A DNA stretch of 64,000 nt from Gaiellasilicea sp963806955 (GTDB taxonomy: Bacteria; Actinomycetota; Thermoleophilia; Gaiellales; Gaiellaceae), in assembly GCA_963806955.1 (NCBI GenBank), contig CAWDZG010000002.1, forward strand, positions 1,116,001 through 1,180,000, written 5' to 3'. Numbering within the stretch: the stretch's first letter is position 1; each line of letters opens with the position of its first letter. Made by a program: the position numbers and the translations under genes. Under the pieces are notes generated by a model, which did not search any database, was not told the origin of the DNA, and saw only the letters and a program-made list of their open reading frames with translations. Below are positions 18,162 through 25,722 of this stretch, one piece after another.

Positions 18162-19456
18162 CCCTCCGGCAGCCCGCGCAGGAGCAGCACCTCGACCGGC
18201 TCGGCGCGGCCCTTCACCGTCACCGTGCCGAGGGCCTCAGTGGTCGCCCCGGGGAGTGCCGACGCGGTCGCCGCGCTGAGCGCGATCCCGCCCGGCGGCG
18301 CGAGCCCCTCGATGCGCGAGCCGAGGTTGACGGTGTCGCCGAGGGCGCTGTACGTCCGGCCCGAGCCGGTGCCCACGAGGCCGAGGTCGACCTTGCCGGT
18401 GTGGAGGCCCACCCGGAAGCGGGGCCAGTCCCGATGCGCCTCGCCGAGCGAGCCGCTCCGCTCCTGCAGCTCGAGCGCCGCCTGGGCCGCCGCCGCCGCG
18501 TCGTCGAAGAGCGCGAACACGGCGTCTCCGATCAACCGGTCGACTCGCCCGCCCCGCCGCTCGATCGCAGGGATCACCGCGGCGAACTGCACGTCGAGCA
18601 TCGCCGAGACCTCGCGCGGGTCGCGGCCCTCCGACCAGCTCGTGAACCCCTTCAGGTCGGCGAAGAGCACCGTCAGGACCGGCTGCCGCTCGCCGTAGAG
18701 ACGGCCGAAACGCTCCTCCGGGCCCTCGCGGTGGGCCATCACGGCGATCAGGGCGAAGGCCGTCAGCATCAGGACATGCCACTCCCACCACGACGCCTGC
18801 CAGTTCCGGCCCAACGCGATCGCGACCATCGCCTCGGCGAGGAGCACGAACGCGAGCGTGAACCCGAGCACGAGTGGCGAGCGGCGCGTCCGGTAGAGCG
18901 CGAGGTAGCGGGAGACGGCAAAGGCGTAGAGGAGGACGCCGACGGCGCAGAGCACGACGAGCGGCAGCGACAACCGCGCCGGGATGGCTGCGTCGTCGAC
19001 GTCGGGAAGGAGCAGGAGCGAGAGTGCGGCCCACACGGCGAGGGAGGCGAGGACGCCCGCCTCGAGCAGCGCAGGGCGGACCCGCGCGGTCTCGACGGCC
19101 GAGAACGCGGACAGTGCGCCGGCGACGAGGAGCCCGATCGGCGTCGCGATCACGAAGCCGAGATTCGACTTGTCGAGGAGGACACCCGGGGTCGCGAGGG
19201 CGTGCAGCGCCAGGAAGCCGGCAGCGGCCAGAAACGCCAGCGAGACCAGATGGACTCGCCGGTCGCGGCGCTTGCGCGCAGCGACGCCCGTGCCGTAGGC
19301 GAGTGCCGCGTTCAGCGCCGCGGTCGCCAGCACGAGCCAGAAGTGCGAGGGATGGTCCTCCCAGCGCACGTCCACGCCTGGAGCGGCCAGGAGCAGCGCC
19401 AGCCCGAGCAGCGGCACCGCGAGCGCACCGAGGAGGATCAGCCGCGTGCCGCCCAC
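18158..19456 (-). CDS. Membrane-bound class III adenylate/guanylate cyclase
   Basis: 432 residues from GTG 19456. The N-terminal half has about eight hydrophobic helices (for example LILLGALAVPLLGLALLLAA, SLPLVVLCAVGVLLYAFAV). The C-terminal catalytic domain begins LTVLFADLKGFTSWSE with metal-binding Asp, continues GGRVDRLIGDAVFALFDD with the second Asp, and VGLHTGKVDLGLVG and SALGDTVNLGSRIEGLAP. Its start overlaps the end of the upstream flavoprotein gene by 19 bp, so the two are almost certainly translated from one message and probably act in one signalling unit. Confidence 0.9.
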   Translation of the reverse strand: MGGTRLILLGALAVPLLGLALLLAAPGVDVRWEDHPSHFWLVLATAALNAALAYGTGVAARKRRDRRVHLVSLAFLAAAGFLALHALATPGVLLDKSNLGFVIATPIGLLVAGALSAFSAVETARVRPALLEAGVLASLAVWAALSLLLLPDVDDAAIPARLSLPLVVLCAVGVLLYAFAVSRYLALYRTRRSPLVLGFTLAFVLLAEAMVAIALGRNWQASWWEWHVLMLTAFALIAVMAHREGPEERFGRLYGERQPVLTVLFADLKGFTSWSEGRDPREVSAMLDVQFAAVIPAIERRGGRVDRLIGDAVFALFDDAAAAAQAALELQERSGSLGEAHRDWPRFRVGLHTGKVDLGLVGTGSGRTYSALGDTVNLGSRIEGLAPPGGIALSAATASALPGATTEALGTVTVKGRAEPVEVLLLRGLPEG

Positions 19457-21048
19457 CTGGCCGTTTCGTCGACGAGCCAGCCGTGCACGCCGGTGACGGC
19501 GAGCGCGCCGTCCCCGACCGCGCCCGCGACGCGCTTGACGGAGCGTGAGCGGACGTCCCCGGCCGCGAAGACGCCCGGCAGCGTGGTCTCGAGCGGCCTG
19601 CTGCTCCCGGCGAGCTCGCCCGTGAGGACGTATCCCCACTCGTCACGCTCGATCGCCTCCGGCAACCACTCGGTGTGGGGCAGCGCCCCGATCAGGACGA
19701 CGAGCGCGGCCGCCCCGACCGGCTCGGTCTCACCGCTCCGCCGGTCGCGCAGAACGAGCCGCTCGAGTCGCCCGTCTCCCTCGGCGGCGGCCACCTCGGT
19801 GTGGAAGCGGACGTCGACGTTCGGCGTTGCGTCGATCGCGTCGAGCAGGTACTGCGACATGCTCGAAGCCAGCGAGTCGCCGCGAACGAGGATCGTCACG
19901 AGGCGGGCATAGCGTGCGAGGTGCAGCGCCGCCTGGCCCGCCGAGTTGCCTCCGCCGACGATGACGACGTCCTCGCCCGTGACGGCCTGCGCCTCCGACA
20001 TCGAGGCCCCGTAGAAGACGCCTGCTCCTTCGAGCTCGTCGATTCCGGGCGCGTCGAGGCGGCGGTACTCGACCCCCAGCGCGAGCACGACGGCGCGCGC
20101 CGACGCCTCGGCCCCGTCCGCCGTCCGGACCATGAAGCCGCGGTCACGCTGCTCGAGCGCGACCGCCCGCTCGGTGAACCGGAAGCGCGTGCCGAAGAGC
20201 CACGCCTGCTGGTACGCGCGCTGCGCGAGCTCGCCGCCGCCGAGGCCGCGTGGGAAGCCGAGGTAGTTGCGGATCAGCGAGCTCGAGCCGGCCTGGCCGC
20301 CAACTGCGCCGCTGTCCAGCACGATCGTGCGCAGGCCCTCCGAGGCGCCGTACACCGCCGCGCTGAGCCCCGCGGGGCCGGCCCCGACGACGATCAGGTC
20401 GGCCTCCCCGGCCTCGAGCTGCGTGGGGAAGCCGAGCGCGCGGGTGAGGTCCGCGGCCGAAGGGTCCTCGAGGACGGAGCCGTCCGCCAGCGAGATGGAG
20501 GGGGAGCCGGAACGGTCGAGCAGGCGGTGGGGGATGCCGAGGCCCGCGAGGATCGAGCGCAGCTCGTGCGCCCGCCGGGAGCCGGGTTGTGCGTGCACGG
20601 CTGCGCCCGCAGGCCCCTCGCCCCGAAGCCGCGCGGACTCCTGCAGCAACTCGGTGATCGTGCGGTGGAAGATCTCGTCCGGCGACTGCGACGGTCGCAG
20701 GACGTACAGGTCGATCGCGCCTCGCGCCATGCTCCGCAGCACGAGCGCCGCCACCTCCGGGTCGGCCCAGCCCAGCCACGGGATCAGCAGCCCGCGCCGC
20801 GCAGCCGGGAAGCGGGCGCGGACGCCCCCGAGCAGCTCCGCCCCCTGCTCGCCGGAGGCGAGCACGACGGCGACCTCGACGTGCTCCGCCTCGGCGCGTG
20901 CCAGCTCGGTCTCGAGCGATCCGACCGTGCAGCCGAGCACGCGGTAGTCGGCCTCGTAGCGCCGGCACAGCTCGGCCACGATCGAGCGGCGCTCCACCGG
21001 GTCGTCGTCGGCGACTACGAGCAGCGGCTTGGCGTCGGCACCTGTCAT
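19438..21048 (-). CDS. Thioredoxin-reductase-like flavoprotein fused to a degenerate receiver domain
   Basis: 536 residues. Residues 1-130 look like a response-regulator receiver (ADDDP acidic pocket) but the phosphoacceptor position reads VEVAVVLASGEQG without Asp. Residues 140-210 resemble a glutaredoxin-type fold without a CxxC. Residues 215-535 form a thioredoxin-reductase fold with FAD motif VVGAGPAGLSAAVYGASEG, NAD(P) motif VGGGNSAGQAALHLA and FAAGDVRSRS, but the usual CxxC after the NAD domain entry is absent (GGQAGSSSLIRNYLGFPRG). The family is known as fused response regulator/thioredoxin reductase. With both redox and phospho sites missing, a sensory flavoprotein role feeding the overlapping cyclase is an inference. 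Confidence 0.85.
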   Translation of the reverse strand: MTGADAKPLLVVADDDPVERRSIVAELCRRYEADYRVLGCTVGSLETELARAEAEHVEVAVVLASGEQGAELLGGVRARFPAARRGLLIPWLGWADPEVAALVLRSMARGAIDLYVLRPSQSPDEIFHRTITELLQESARLRGEGPAGAAVHAQPGSRRAHELRSILAGLGIPHRLLDRSGSPSISLADGSVLEDPSAADLTRALGFPTQLEAGEADLIVVGAGPAGLSAAVYGASEGLRTIVLDSGAVGGQAGSSSLIRNYLGFPRGLGGGELAQRAYQQAWLFGTRFRFTERAVALEQRDRGFMVRTADGAEASARAVVLALGVEYRRLDAPGIDELEGAGVFYGASMSEAQAVTGEDVVIVGGGNSAGQAALHLARYARLVTILVRGDSLASSMSQYLLDAIDATPNVDVRFHTEVAAAEGDGRLERLVLRDRRSGETEPVGAAALVVLIGALPHTEWLPEAIERDEWGYVLTGELAGSSRPLETTLPGVFAAGDVRSRSVKRVAGAVGDGALAVTGVHGWLVDETARWAARG

Positions 21049-21076
21049 GGACGCTCCGCGCCCATCCTACGGCGGT

Positions 21077-21439
21077 CTAGAACATCGAGCCGATGATCTG
21101 CGAGAAGCGGATCACCGTCACGGTCTCGTCCTCGGAGATCTCGCGGTTGTAGAGCTGGCCGAGGAAGCGGGCCATCTCGTCGGGCCGGCGGATCTCGGGG
21201 TTGTCGTGCTCGATCTCCCGCGGCGACAGCTCGTCGACGCGCTTCACCTCGACCTTGTCGATCACCGCGTCGAAGATCTTCTCGCGCTGCCCGTAGCGGA
21301 CGCCGACGAGGACGGTCACGATCATCCCCTTCTTGTACTTCCCGGACTTGTCGCCGAGCCTGATCGTCGCCGTCTTCCGGTGTGTCCGCAGCTGGTCGGC
21401 GACGAGCGGCGAGTAGAAGTTGAGGGCGTAGACGGCCAC
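21077..21439 (-). CDS. ASCH-domain protein
   Basis: 120-residue ASCH/PUA-like protein. Visible family features: ALNFYSPLVADQLRTHRKTATIRLGD (the basic Lys/Arg-Thr-Ala-Thr-Ile-Arg strand) and GMIVTVLVGVRYG. ASCH domains bind RNA or modified nucleotides; the precise role is unknown. GTG start; it lies 10 bp downstream of the NUDIX gene in the same direction, hence likely an operon. Confidence 0.85.
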   Translation of the reverse strand: MAVYALNFYSPLVADQLRTHRKTATIRLGDKSGKYKKGMIVTVLVGVRYGQREKIFDAVIDKVEVKRVDELSPREIEHDNPEIRRPDEMARFLGQLYNREISEDETVTVIRFSQIIGSMF

Positions 21440-21449
21440 GGCCGCTGGA

Positions 21450-21875
21450 TCATAGAGAGGCGAGCGCGCGCTTCGCCATTTCGCGCTCGCCGCCGTAGGC
21501 CAGCAGCCGCGGCGCGTCCTCGAGCGGCAGCCAGCGCGCCTCGGCGACCTCGCGCTCCATCCCGGGCGGGAGGATGCCGATCCGGCCGCTGCGGTAGCGG
21601 AGCAGAAAGAAACTGACGACCTTGAAGATCCGGACGCCCTGCCGCGTGTAGACGTAGCGGACGTCGCCGAGCTTGGCTTCCAGCCTCCCGGTGAGACCGG
21701 TCTCCTCCGCGACCTCGCGGACGGCCGTCTCCGCGCCGGACTCGCCGGCGTCGATCAGTCCCTTCGGCAGGGCCCAGATGCCCTCCGGCCTGCCCTGCGG
21801 CCGGATCGCGGCCAGCCACCAGCGCCCCTGCAGCCGCCGCACGACGACGCCGCCGGCCGAGAACTCGCGCTCCAT
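21450..21875 (-). CDS. NUDIX hydrolase
   Basis: 141-residue NUDIX pyrophosphohydrolase. The box GLIDAGESGAETAVREVAEETGL matches GX5EX7REUXEEXGU (broken here into GLIDAGESGAETAV and REVAEETGL). The start at ATG 21875 gives EFSAGGVVVRR, the standard first strand. General NUDIX substrates are NDP-X compounds; the closest style is the Ap4A/MutT-like actinobacterial group. Divergent from groES with about 135 bp between. Confidence 0.92.
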   Translation of the reverse strand: MEREFSAGGVVVRRLQGRWWLAAIRPQGRPEGIWALPKGLIDAGESGAETAVREVAEETGLTGRLEAKLGDVRYVYTRQGVRIFKVVSFFLLRYRSGRIGILPPGMEREVAEARWLPLEDAPRLLAYGGEREMAKRALASL

Positions 21876-21919
21876 ACGGTCTTTGTAACAGAGCGTGGGA
21901 CCATAGGGCCCGCAAACTC

Positions 21920-21947
21920 TTGCACGCCGCTCCGAGACTGGTAGCAT
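21920..21947 (+). promoter_or_regulatory. Candidate housekeeping promoter of groESL
   Basis: TTGCAC (21920-21925), 16-base spacer, TAGCAT (21942-21947). The start site predicted a few bases later falls in the CIRCE element, as expected for HrcA control. Confidence 0.5.
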
Positions 21948-21951
21948 GCTG

Positions 21952-21979
21952 CTGGCACTCGGACGGCGAGAGTGCCAAG
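21952..21979 (+). promoter_or_regulatory. CIRCE operator (HrcA site) upstream of groES
   Basis: CTGGCACTC, nine-base spacer, GAGTGCCAAG: the CIRCE arrangement (consensus TTAGCACTC-N9-GAGTGCTAA) with the exact nine-base gap. It predicts repression of groESL by HrcA except under heat or misfolding stress. Confidence 0.92.
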
Positions 21980-22011
21980 TTGTGTCACAAAGTCTACGAG
22001 GAGGCAACACT

Positions 22012-22317
22012 ATGAACCTGCAGCCTCTTGGTGACCGCCTGATCGTGGAGATCCTCGAAGAAGAGGAGACCACGGTGAGCGGCATCGTGCTGCCCGACAC
22101 CGCGAAGGAGAAGCCGCAGCGCGGCAAGATCCTCGCGGTCGGTCCCGGCCCGCGTGACGAGGACGGGGAGTACATCAAGATGGACGTCGAGGAGGGTGAC
22201 GAGATCATCTTCTCCAAGTACGGCGGCACCGAGATCAAGGTCGGCGCCGACGACGTCCTCATCCTGCGCGAGTCGGACGTTCTCGCCAAGGTCGTCGGCG
22301 ACCGCGCCGCGGTCTAG
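22012..22317 (+). CDS. groES: Co-chaperonin GroES
   Basis: 101-residue lid of the chaperonin. Contains QPLGDRLIVEILEEEETTVS, GIVLPDTAKEKPQRGKILAV (mobile loop and roof region) and YGGTEIKVGADDVLILRESD. Start ATG 22012 has GAGGAGG about 8 bases upstream. 29 bp before groEL, under the CIRCE operator. Confidence 0.98.
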   Translation: MNLQPLGDRLIVEILEEEETTVSGIVLPDTAKEKPQRGKILAVGPGPRDEDGEYIKMDVEEGDEIIFSKYGGTEIKVGADDVLILRESDVLAKVVGDRAAV

Positions 22318-22346
22318 TCGGTCAAGGAATTAGGAGGAACACAGAA

Positions 22347-23975
22347 ATGGCTCACAAGGAGCTCAAGTTCAACGAGGACGCACGGCGCGCGCTCGAGCGC
22401 GGCGTGAACATCCTCGCCGACGCGGTCAAGGTGACGCTCGGCCCGAAGGGTCGGTACGTCGTGCTGGACAAGAAGTTCGGCGCGCCGACGATCACGAACG
22501 ACGGTGTCACCATCGCCCGCGAGATCGAGGTCGAGGACCCGTTCGAGAACCAGGGCGCTCAGCTCGTCCGCGAGGTCGCCACGGCGACCAACGACGTCGC
22601 CGGTGACGGCACGACGACCGCGACCGTGCTCGCCCAGGCGATCGTGCGCGAGGGTCTGAAGAACGTGGCCGCCGGCGCGAACCCGATGGGGATCAAGCGC
22701 GGGATCGAGTCGGCCGTCGAGGCCGTCGTCGAGGATCTCAAGTCGCAGTCGAAGGAGGTCTCGGGCAAGGAGGACATCGCCCGGGTCGCCACCATCTCGG
22801 CGCGCGAGCGGGAGATCGGCGACGTGATCGCGGACGCGATCGAGAAGGTCGGCAAGGACGGCGTCGTGAACGTCGAGGAGGGCCAGACGTTCGGCCTCGA
22901 GCTCGAGTTCACCGAGGGCATGCAGTTCGACAAGGGCTACCTCTCGCCGTACATGATCACCGACGCCGAGCGGATGGAGGCCGTGCTCGAGGATCCGTTC
23001 ATCCTCGTGGCCAACCAGAAGATCGGCGCCGTCAAGGACCTCCTGCCCGTGCTCGAGCAGGTGATCCAGGCCGGTCGCGCACTCGTGATCGTGTCGGAGG
23101 ACGTCGAGGGCGAAGCGCTCGCGACGATCGTGGTCAACAAGCTCCGCGGCACCTTCACGGCCGTCGCGGTCAAGGCCCCCGGCTTCGGCGACCGCCGCAA
23201 GCGCATGCTCGAGGACATCGCGATCCTCAGCGGCGCCGAGGTGATCACCGAGGAGATGGGCCTCAAGCTCGAGAACACGAAGATCGCCCAGCTCGGCCGC
23301 GCCCGTCGCGTCGTCGTCACGAAGGACACGACGACGATCATCGACGGCGCCGGTGACGCAGAGGGGATCAAGGGCCGGATCAAGCAGCTGAAGGCGGAGA
23401 TCGAGAACACCGACTCCGACTTCGACCGCGAGAAGCTCCAGGAGCGGCTCGCCAAGCTGGCCGGCGGCGTCGCCGTCGTCAAGGTCGGCGCTGCCACCGA
23501 GACGGAGATGAAGGAGAAGAAGCACCGCGTCGAGGACGCGCTCCAGGCAACCCGGGCCGCCCTCGAGGAGGGCATCGTCCCGGGCGGCGGGGTCGCGCTC
23601 ATGCACGCGATCGACTCGATCAAGCTCGACGACTACGAGGGCGACGAGAAGACCGGTGCTCAGATCATCCGCCGCGCGCTCGAGGAGCCGCTGCGCCAGC
23701 TCGCCTACAACGCCGGGCTCGAGGGCTCGGTCGTCGTCAACTCGGTCCGCTCGGCCGCCAAGGGCCAGGGCCTGAACGTCGACACGGGCGAGGTCGAGGA
23801 CCTGGTCAAGGCCGGGATCATCGACCCGACGATGGTGACCCGCTCGGCGCTGCAGAACGCCGCGTCGATCGGCAAGAACATCCTCACCACCGAGGCGATC
23901 GTCGCCGAGGCGCCCGAGAAGGCCGGCGCCGGTGGCGGCATGCCCGACATGGGCGGCATGGGCGGGATGATGTAA
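22347..23975 (+). CDS. groEL: Chaperonin GroEL
   Basis: 542-residue ATP-dependent folding chamber subunit. Landmarks: VTLGPKGRYVVLDKKFGAP, NDGVTIAREIEVEDPFENQG, VAGDGTTTATVLAQAI (ATP site), AVKAPGFGDRRK, and GIVPGGGVAL. Ends in a Gly/Met tail (GGGMPDMGGMGGMM), the typical C-terminus. ATG preceded by AGGAGG. The stop is followed 4 bases later by a strong hairpin that opens a repeat element. Confidence 0.99.
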   Translation: MAHKELKFNEDARRALERGVNILADAVKVTLGPKGRYVVLDKKFGAPTITNDGVTIAREIEVEDPFENQGAQLVREVATATNDVAGDGTTTATVLAQAIVREGLKNVAAGANPMGIKRGIESAVEAVVEDLKSQSKEVSGKEDIARVATISAREREIGDVIADAIEKVGKDGVVNVEEGQTFGLELEFTEGMQFDKGYLSPYMITDAERMEAVLEDPFILVANQKIGAVKDLLPVLEQVIQAGRALVIVSEDVEGEALATIVVNKLRGTFTAVAVKAPGFGDRRKRMLEDIAILSGAEVITEEMGLKLENTKIAQLGRARRVVVTKDTTTIIDGAGDAEGIKGRIKQLKAEIENTDSDFDREKLQERLAKLAGGVAVVKVGAATETEMKEKKHRVEDALQATRAALEEGIVPGGGVALMHAIDSIKLDDYEGDEKTGAQIIRRALEEPLRQLAYNAGLEGSVVVNSVRSAAKGQGLNVDTGEVEDLVKAGIIDPTMVTRSALQNAASIGKNILTTEAIVAEAPEKAGAGGGMPDMGGMGGMM

Positions 23976-23979
23976 ACGG

Positions 23980-24006
23980 CACGGGGGAAACCAGGTTTCC
24001 CCCGTG
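23980..24006 (+). terminator. groEL terminator hairpin (12-bp stem, 3-nt loop)
   Basis: CACGGGGGAAAC, loop CAG, GTTTCCCCCGTG: perfect pairing beginning 4 bases after the groEL stop. No U run follows. It is also the left end of repeat copy 1. Confidence 0.75.
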
Positions 24007-24146
24007 AGCCCCCTTCTTCCTCGCAGCCGCGAGAGGGAGCGGGGTTTGGGCTCCTGCCGGGATGAACCCGGCTCCGCCCGCCACAGTCGGCTCGTTGGCC
24101 GACGGAAGACCCGGAGGGCCGGCACCGCGCCGGCCCTCCGCCTCTG
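23980..24146 (+). repeat. Terminator-linked repeat, copy 1
   Basis: About 167 bp. Order: 12-3-12 hairpin, then GAGCCCCCTTCTTCCTCGCA, GCCGCGAGAGGG, a G-rich stretch, second hairpin GCCGGGATGAACCCGGC, then a GC-rich inverted region (GGAGGGCCGGC/GCCGGCCCTCC). Directly followed by copy 2. Confidence 0.85.
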
Positions 24147-24313
24147 CACGGGGGAAACCAGGTCTCCCCCGTGAGCCCCCTTCTTCTTCGCAGCCGCGAG
24201 AGGAATGTGGGGCTGGGCTCCCGCCGGGATGAACCCGGCTCCGCCCACAGCAGTCGACTCGTCGACCGACGGAAGAACACGAGGGCTGGCACCGCGCCGG
24301 CCCTCCTTCGTTC
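24147..24313 (+). repeat. Terminator-linked repeat, copy 2 (direct tandem of copy 1)
   Basis: Same order and spacing as copy 1 with scattered substitutions; the leading hairpin has one mismatch (GTCT for GTTT). Retains the GCCGGGATGAACCCGGC hairpin and the GCACCGCGCCGGCCCTCC end. Confidence 0.85.
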
Positions 24314-24385
24314 TTCGGGCGTAAGTGACGCTCGCGCAGGCGAGCCGCCCCGGGGTACGGAACCGAACGACGTATCGTTCCCGGC

Positions 24386-24685
24386 ATGGAAGTCGCCGCA
24401 CTGGTTCGTTGGCTAACGCCCGATGAAGGCGGCTGGAGTGAGCTACCACTGGGCGGCCCGGACGTTTTCGGGGTCGCGCAGTTGACCAGCAGGGGAGTGG
24501 AGGAAGCCCACGGAGAGCACTTCAGTGTCGTCCTGAACTGGGAAGGCCCGGCAACGTCGGCCGTTGCGATGCCCACACGCGTCAGCACACTGATTGACAA
24601 CGCTTTCTCACGGCCAGGTCAAAGGTTCGTCTTCAAGGACGGCCCGCGGCCACTCGCCATCGGCGAGGTGCTTTCTCTCTCCTAG
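24386..24685 (+). CDS. Hypothetical small protein, possible EF-Tu-like beta-barrel
   Basis: 99 residues, no confident family. The sequence is rich in alternating strands (HFSVVLNWEG, RFVFKDGPRPLAIGEVLSLS); the last part recalls the FxLxDGxRxIGxGxV strand pair of EF-Tu barrel domains and of small stand-alone relatives, and RWLTPDEGG resembles their N-terminus. Codon use is less GC3-biased than neighbours. It lies just inside the terminator-linked repeat copy 2, at the edge of a small accessory island. ATG start; no clear ribosome-binding site. Confidence 0.5.
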   Translation: MEVAALVRWLTPDEGGWSELPLGGPDVFGVAQLTSRGVEEAHGEHFSVVLNWEGPATSAVAMPTRVSTLIDNAFSRPGQRFVFKDGPRPLAIGEVLSLS

Positions 24686-24765
24686 TCAGGGACATGGACG
24701 CTGGCCCAGGCGGTGCTGGCCTCACCGCTATCGAGGGCGCGGCTTGGCGGATTCGCACGGAGGGC

Positions 24766-24960
24766 ATGTCTCCAGGCGTGAAGCGGATCGGGCTGACTCT
24801 TCTCGGTGTTGCGCTTGCGCTCGCCAGCTACGGAATCTGGTTGATCGTTACCGAGGACCTTCAAGGCGGTCGCGACCTAGCAGGCAGCATCTTCCTGGCC
24901 GCCGCTGCTGTCGCGGCACTTCTCGGATCGGTGGCGATTAGGGGCGCTAGTCGCCGGTAG
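24766..24960 (+). CDS. Hypothetical small two-helix membrane protein
   Basis: 64 residues from ATG 24766 (an earlier in-frame ATG at 24694 would add a polar leader). Two membrane helices: RIGLTLLGVALALASYGIWL and GSIFLAAAAVAALLGSVAI. Basic C-terminus. Unknown function; small two-helix proteins near toxin-antitoxin genes are not unusual, but no specific link is visible. Confidence 0.45.
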   Translation: MSPGVKRIGLTLLGVALALASYGIWLIVTEDLQGGRDLAGSIFLAAAAVAALLGSVAIRGASRR

Positions 24961-25002
24961 GTCGGCTCAAGGGACATTGCCGAACACTGGCCCAGGCGAG
25001 CG

Positions 25003-25196
25003 TCATCGGCGATCAGGAACCGGAATCTCGAGCTGGCGGCAGATCGCTCGCACGAGTCCCGGACGATCTCGGTGTGACGGGGAACCGTCGTCGCCCGTTC
25101 CCCGTCGTCGCTGCGCCACTTCGTGTGACTCGCGCCCTCTGCGACTCTCCGCGCGCCGTGCGTGCGAAGGTGACGCTCGAGGTCGCGAAGCTTCAC
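25003..25196 (-). CDS. hicA: HicA-type mRNA interferase toxin, frameshifted
   Basis: Small double-stranded-RNA-binding-fold RNase toxin. From GTG 25196: KLRDLERHLRTHGARRVAEG, then GASHTKWRSDDG with the catalytic His, and VPRHTEI. One missing C near 25060 interrupts the frame; restoring it gives PGLVRAICRQLEIPVPDRR and a stop at 25003, 64 residues, the standard HicA length. Its GTG overlaps the hicB stop (GTGA). The frame break could be sequence error or inactivation of the toxin. Confidence 0.8.
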
Positions 25197-25420
25197 CCGG
25201 TCAGCGTGAGCTCGAGCAGCTCGCTCTGTCCATCGACTATGCGCTTGTCGTCATCGTCGGGCGACAGCATCAGGCGAAGCGCGTCGATGAGGTTCACACG
25301 CGCCTCCTCCCGACTCCGGCCCTGACTGATTGCACCGGGCACCTCGATCACGCGTGCCACGATCCAACCCTCCTCGTCGGGCTCGTCGAATGTGACCGTG
25401 AGGCGGAGCCGCTCGCTCAT
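25193..25420 (-). CDS. hicB: HicB-type antitoxin
   Basis: 75-residue partial-RNase-H-fold antitoxin: LRLTVTFDEPDEEGWIVARV, EVPGAISQGRSREEARVNLI, DALRLMLSPDDDD. Start chosen at ATG 25420; an upstream extension to 25456 is possible. No helix-turn-helix tail is present. Antitoxin-first order with 4-bp overlap to hicA. Together they neutralise and regulate the toxin. Confidence 0.88.
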   Translation of the reverse strand: MSERLRLTVTFDEPDEEGWIVARVIEVPGAISQGRSREEARVNLIDALRLMLSPDDDDKRIVDGQSELLELTLTG

Positions 25421-25471
25421 CAGTCCAAAGGATAGCCCCGCCCGGCTTCGCTGCAAGGTGTCCGAAAAGAT

Positions 25472-25497
25472 GAAGACCCGGTGGGGGCCGGGTCTTC
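25472..25497 (-). terminator. Rho-independent-type terminator on the reverse strand
   Basis: GAAGACCCGG and CCGGGTCTTC form a perfect 10-bp stem with a 6-base loop. Read leftward it is followed by ATCTTTTC, a U-rich tail, so it would stop transcription arriving from the molybdenum oxidoreductase side before hicB. Confidence 0.7.
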
Positions 25498-25616
25498 AAG
25501 GGGGTGAAACTGGGGGAGGTGGGTAGCCCAGGTATCGGCGTCCGGGCGTCTGCCTGTAGTCACTCCTTCGAGTGATTTCCCTGCAGTTGCCTTTCTCGGA
25601 CTGTCAGGGGGTCCGA
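25498..25616. other. Unexplained intergenic segment with a nested stem-loop
   Basis: No coding potential seen. A stem TCACTC/GAGTGA with loop CTTC (25560-25575) is enclosed by GGCGTCTGC/GCAGTTGCC (25545-25591), which pairs better as the rightward transcript (one G-U, one mismatch). I could not match it to a known riboswitch, 6S, SRP, RNase P or tmRNA pattern. Confidence 0.35.
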
Positions 25617-25722
25617 GTTCGTCGGCCGGAGCCGGGTTCATCCCGGCGGGAGGCCCGCTTCCGCCGTCGGGCTCGCTGCGGCGAAGGAGGGGGCTCGTGG
25701 GGGAACCATGGGTTCCCCCACG
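25617..25722 (-). repeat. Terminator-linked repeat, copy 3 (inverted)
   Basis: Reverse-complement relative of copies 1 and 2: 12-3-12 hairpin (GGTTCCCCCACG arm at 25711-25722, loop ATG) beginning right after the stop of the oxidoreductase, then GAGCCCCCTCCTTC, and the GCCGGGATGAACCCGGC hairpin. Shorter in the middle and at the distal end. Confidence 0.8.

Noticed and set aside
23980..24313. Tandem repeats after groEL considered as a CRISPR array
   Set aside because: Only two long units of 167 bp with no short repeat-spacer pattern and no cas genes.
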